Shown here: one piece after another, positions 62,387 through 64,000 of the stretch
How positions within the stretch are numbered: the first letter of the stretch is position 1
Layout of the letters: every line of letters starts with the position of its first letter
NCBI GenBank assembly: GCA_003252375.1
Contig: QKEJ01000038.1
Location: forward strand, 1 to 64,000
DNA from: Halodesulfovibrio sp.
Lineage (GTDB): Bacteria > Desulfobacterota > Desulfovibrionia > Desulfovibrionales > Desulfovibrionaceae
Reading direction: 5' to 3'
Length of the DNA stretch: 64,000 nucleotides
Notes under the pieces: model-generated
What the model was told of the DNA's origin: nothing
Seen by the model: the letters and a program-made list of their open reading frames with translations, nothing else
The model's database searches: none
Translations under genes and position numbers: made by a program

Positions 62387-64000
62387 ATGTTCCTGAACGA
62401 GCATCTGAGCAAGCAGCTGTTTGAGGAGGCCGGAATTCATGTTCCCCAGGGTGTCCTGCTGACGCCCGACACCATCGCGGTACCTGCCGCCATACGTCCC
62501 CCCTGGTACCTCAAGGCGCAGGTGCTTGCCGGGGGACGCGGCAAGGCGGGCGGCATCCGGCGGGCCGAAACGCCCGACGCATTCAGGGAATGCGCCTCGG
62601 CCATCTTCGGCATGACCATCAAGGGGCATGCCGTCCCCTTCATCCGTGTGGAAGCGGCAACGGATATCCGCAAGGAATGCTACCTCTCCTTCATGCTCTC
62701 GCGGGAGCGCAAGGACCTGCTGCTCACCACCAGCCGCGCAGGCGGCATGGAGGTGGAAAACGCTTCGGAGCAGGCCCGCCCCCTTGTGCAGCGCGTTCCC
62801 ATTGACGCCGGACTGCATGAGCACCACCTGCGCGCCGCCTTTTTTGAACTGGGCGTGGACAAGGCCCACTGGGCCGGATTCCGCGATCTTGCCACAAGGC
62901 TCTACGCGTCCGTGCGCGACAACGGCCTGCTTCTGGCCGAGATCAATCCGCTTGTGCTCACCGGCGATGGCCAGTGGCTGGCGCTGGACGGAAAGGTCGA
63001 GCTGGATGACAACGTGGTGGACATGCGTCCCGACACGCTGGAGCGCTTCTATACCCCGGAACACCATTCCCCCGAGGAAACCCTGGCACGCGAGGCCGGG
63101 CTCAGCTACGTGGAGCTCAAGGGCTGGGTGGGCATTCTGGTCAACGGTGCCGGGCTTGCCATGGCCACCATGGATCTGCTCAATTTCAACGGTCTGAGCG
63201 CTGCCAATTTCATGGACCTTGGCGGTGCGGCCAACCGGGAACGCATGCAGCGGGCGCTGGATCTGCTGTTCCGCAATGCCGGAGTCCGGGCCGTGTTCAT
63301 CAATCTTTTCGGCGGCATTGTCTCGTGCGCCGAGGTGGCCCGTGCGCTGCTTGCGGTGCTTGACGGCAAGCGGTCCGCCAAGCCGCTGGTGGTGCGCATG
63401 GCCGGGTTCGAATCGGAAGAGGGCAGGGAGCTGCTCCGGACGTCGGCGCATCCGGATATCTTCATCGCTTCTGAGATGCACGAGGCGCTGGACCACCTTA
63501 GGCGCATCAAGCCCGCGGACGTACCGGTCATCGAGTTTCCCTTTACGGAAGAGGCGCAGCCCACGGCCGCTGTCCCCTTCATTCGTTCCGGGCGCAGCGA
63601 CGGGTTGGGGCTGGGCGCCGGTTCCAACGTGCTGGTGCAGGGCATAACCGGCAAGGTGGCCCAGCGTCACGTGCAGCTGATGCAGTCCTTTGGCACCCGC
63701 ATCGTGGCCGGGGTCACGCCCTTCAAGGGGGGCGGTGACGTGCTGGGGGTGCCCGTGTACGACTCCGTGCACGAGGCCTGCAGGCAGCACCGTATCGATG
63801 CCTCCATCGTGTTCGTGCCCGCCCCGTTTGCTCCGGATGCCGTTTCCGAAGCTGCGTCAGAGGAAATTCCGTGGGTGGTCTGCATAACCGAGGGGATTGC
63901 CCAGGCGGCCATGCTTTCGGCTCTGAAGAATATTCCCCCGTCGCCCACCCGTGTGGTGGGGCCCAACACGCCCGGAATCATCGTGCCCCGTCAGACCAAG
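62387..64000 (+). CDS. Fused SucC-SucD-type acyl-CoA synthetase (ADP-forming), 5' part
   Basis: The frame is open to the window end (538 codons) and is missing from the ORF track because no stop is seen. N-terminal half is a succinyl-CoA synthetase beta-like ATP-grasp domain: NEHLSKQLFEEAGIHVP, WYLKAQVLAGGRGKAGGI, AEINPLVLT, then the ligase region ANFMDLGGAANRE and FINLFGGIVSCAEVA. From ~405 it continues as the alpha subunit CoA-binding domain: VLVQGITGKVAQRH, GVTPFKGGGDVLGVPVYDSV, FVPAPFAPDA, CITEGIAQ and VGPNTPGIIVP. The phospho-His lies beyond the window. Order beta-alpha in one chain differs from the separate SucC/SucD pair and from alpha-beta acetyl-CoA synthetases. Substrate may be succinate or another acid. 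Confidence 0.9.
   Translation, partial: MFLNEHLSKQLFEEAGIHVPQGVLLTPDTIAVPAAIRPPWYLKAQVLAGGRGKAGGIRRAETPDAFRECASAIFGMTIKGHAVPFIRVEAATDIRKECYLSFMLSRERKDLLLTTSRAGGMEVENASEQARPLVQRVPIDAGLHEHHLRAAFFELGVDKAHWAGFRDLATRLYASVRDNGLLLAEINPLVLTGDGQWLALDGKVELDDNVVDMRPDTLERFYTPEHHSPEETLAREAGLSYVELKGWVGILVNGAGLAMATMDLLNFNGLSAANFMDLGGAANRERMQRALDLLFRNAGVRAVFINLFGGIVSCAEVARALLAVLDGKRSAKPLVVRMAGFESEEGRELLRTSAHPDIFIASEMHEALDHLRRIKPADVPVIEFPFTEEAQPTAAVPFIRSGRSDGLGLGAGSNVLVQGITGKVAQRHVQLMQSFGTRIVAGVTPFKGGGDVLGVPVYDSVHEACRQHRIDASIVFVPAPFAPDAVSEAASEEIPWVVCITEGIAQAAMLSALKNIPPSPTRVVGPNTPGIIVPRQTK

Noticed and set aside
61868-63790. 640-codon ORF on the minus strand
   Set aside because: It is antisense to the LUD gene and the SucC-SucD-like gene, whose domains are clear. 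Composition is His/Gly/Val-rich, typical of a GC-rich shadow frame.

Overview
The window reads as a dense chromosomal segment of a GC-rich deltaproteobacterium (Desulfobacterota), most like Desulfovibrio and its relatives. The reasons are a two-subunit GcvPA/GcvPB glycine decarboxylase, a rubrerythrin, a lone TatA, a DivIVA protein in a Gram-negative context, a TIGR03960-type radical SAM/DUF2344 protein, a large hybrid kinase and a methyl-accepting chemotaxis protein, and many lineage-specific hypothetical proteins. The genus is inferred from gene content and is not proven. I see no prophage, transposon, CRISPR array or rRNA. Most long extra ORFs in the track are antisense or off-frame shadows caused by high GC.

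Layout. 1-2.2 kb: 3' end of purM, a secreted hypothetical protein and tatA (-). 2.4-6.1 kb (+): a degenerate CoA-disulfide-reductase/rhodanese-like protein, a Cys-rich protein, a helical hypothetical protein and a HAD phosphatase. 6.2-10.9 kb (+): yggT, divIVA, DUF167 and DUF465 genes running into ilvB-ilvH, then a terminator-like hairpin and ilvC. 11.1-11.6 kb: GNAT acetyltransferase. 11.7-18.9 kb (-): glycine cleavage genes gcvH-gcvPA-gcvPB-lpdA without gcvT, a lone receiver protein and pgm. 19.0-27.5 kb (-): a solute-binding protein overlapping an 1173-residue hybrid kinase, ychF and an M16 protease. 27.7-29.6 kb (+): an HPt-acidic linker-STAS protein. 29.7-37.0 kb: radical SAM/DUF2344 protein, a small conserved protein, MFS transporter, a 64-aa secreted peptide and a chemoreceptor with a good sigma-28 promoter, followed by 0.7 kb without a gene. 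37.7-43.7 kb: MoaE-like protein, a TPR membrane protein carrying a retroviral-type CCHC zinc knuckle, LysR regulator/APC permease pair and rubrerythrin. 43.8-46.3 kb (-): a methyltransferase coupled to a YcaO-TPR protein. 46.5-50.2 kb: cyclophilin, five tRNA genes (four Gly, one Cys) and an OmpR/CpxA-like two-component pair. 50.6-54.0 kb (+): dksA, an RqcH/NFACT protein and an EAL-HDOD protein. 54.1-57.1 kb (-): gap, fba, surE. 57.2-64.0 kb (+): YhaM-like HD protein, tmk, HDAC-family deacetylase, TPR protein, LUD-domain protein and the start of a fused SucC-SucD-type acyl-CoA synthetase cut by the window end.

Working together: ilvB/ilvH/ilvC supply the first two steps of branched-chain amino acid synthesis; the gcv genes supply P, H and L proteins of glycine cleavage; gap and fba are glycolytic/gluconeogenic partners. 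Chemotaxis and signalling genes are scattered rather than clustered.

The most unusual candidates are: (1) the methyltransferase-YcaO-TPR pair, which looks like an uncharacterised peptide-backbone or protein modification system; (2) the zinc-knuckle TPR membrane protein; (3) an oxidoreductase-rhodanese that keeps its fold but lacks every expected catalytic Cys; (4) the HPt-STAS fusion without a kinase; (5) the HDAC-TPR-LUD-acyl-CoA-synthetase neighbourhood. Nothing in the window amounts to a clear-cut new multi-gene defence or mobile system.
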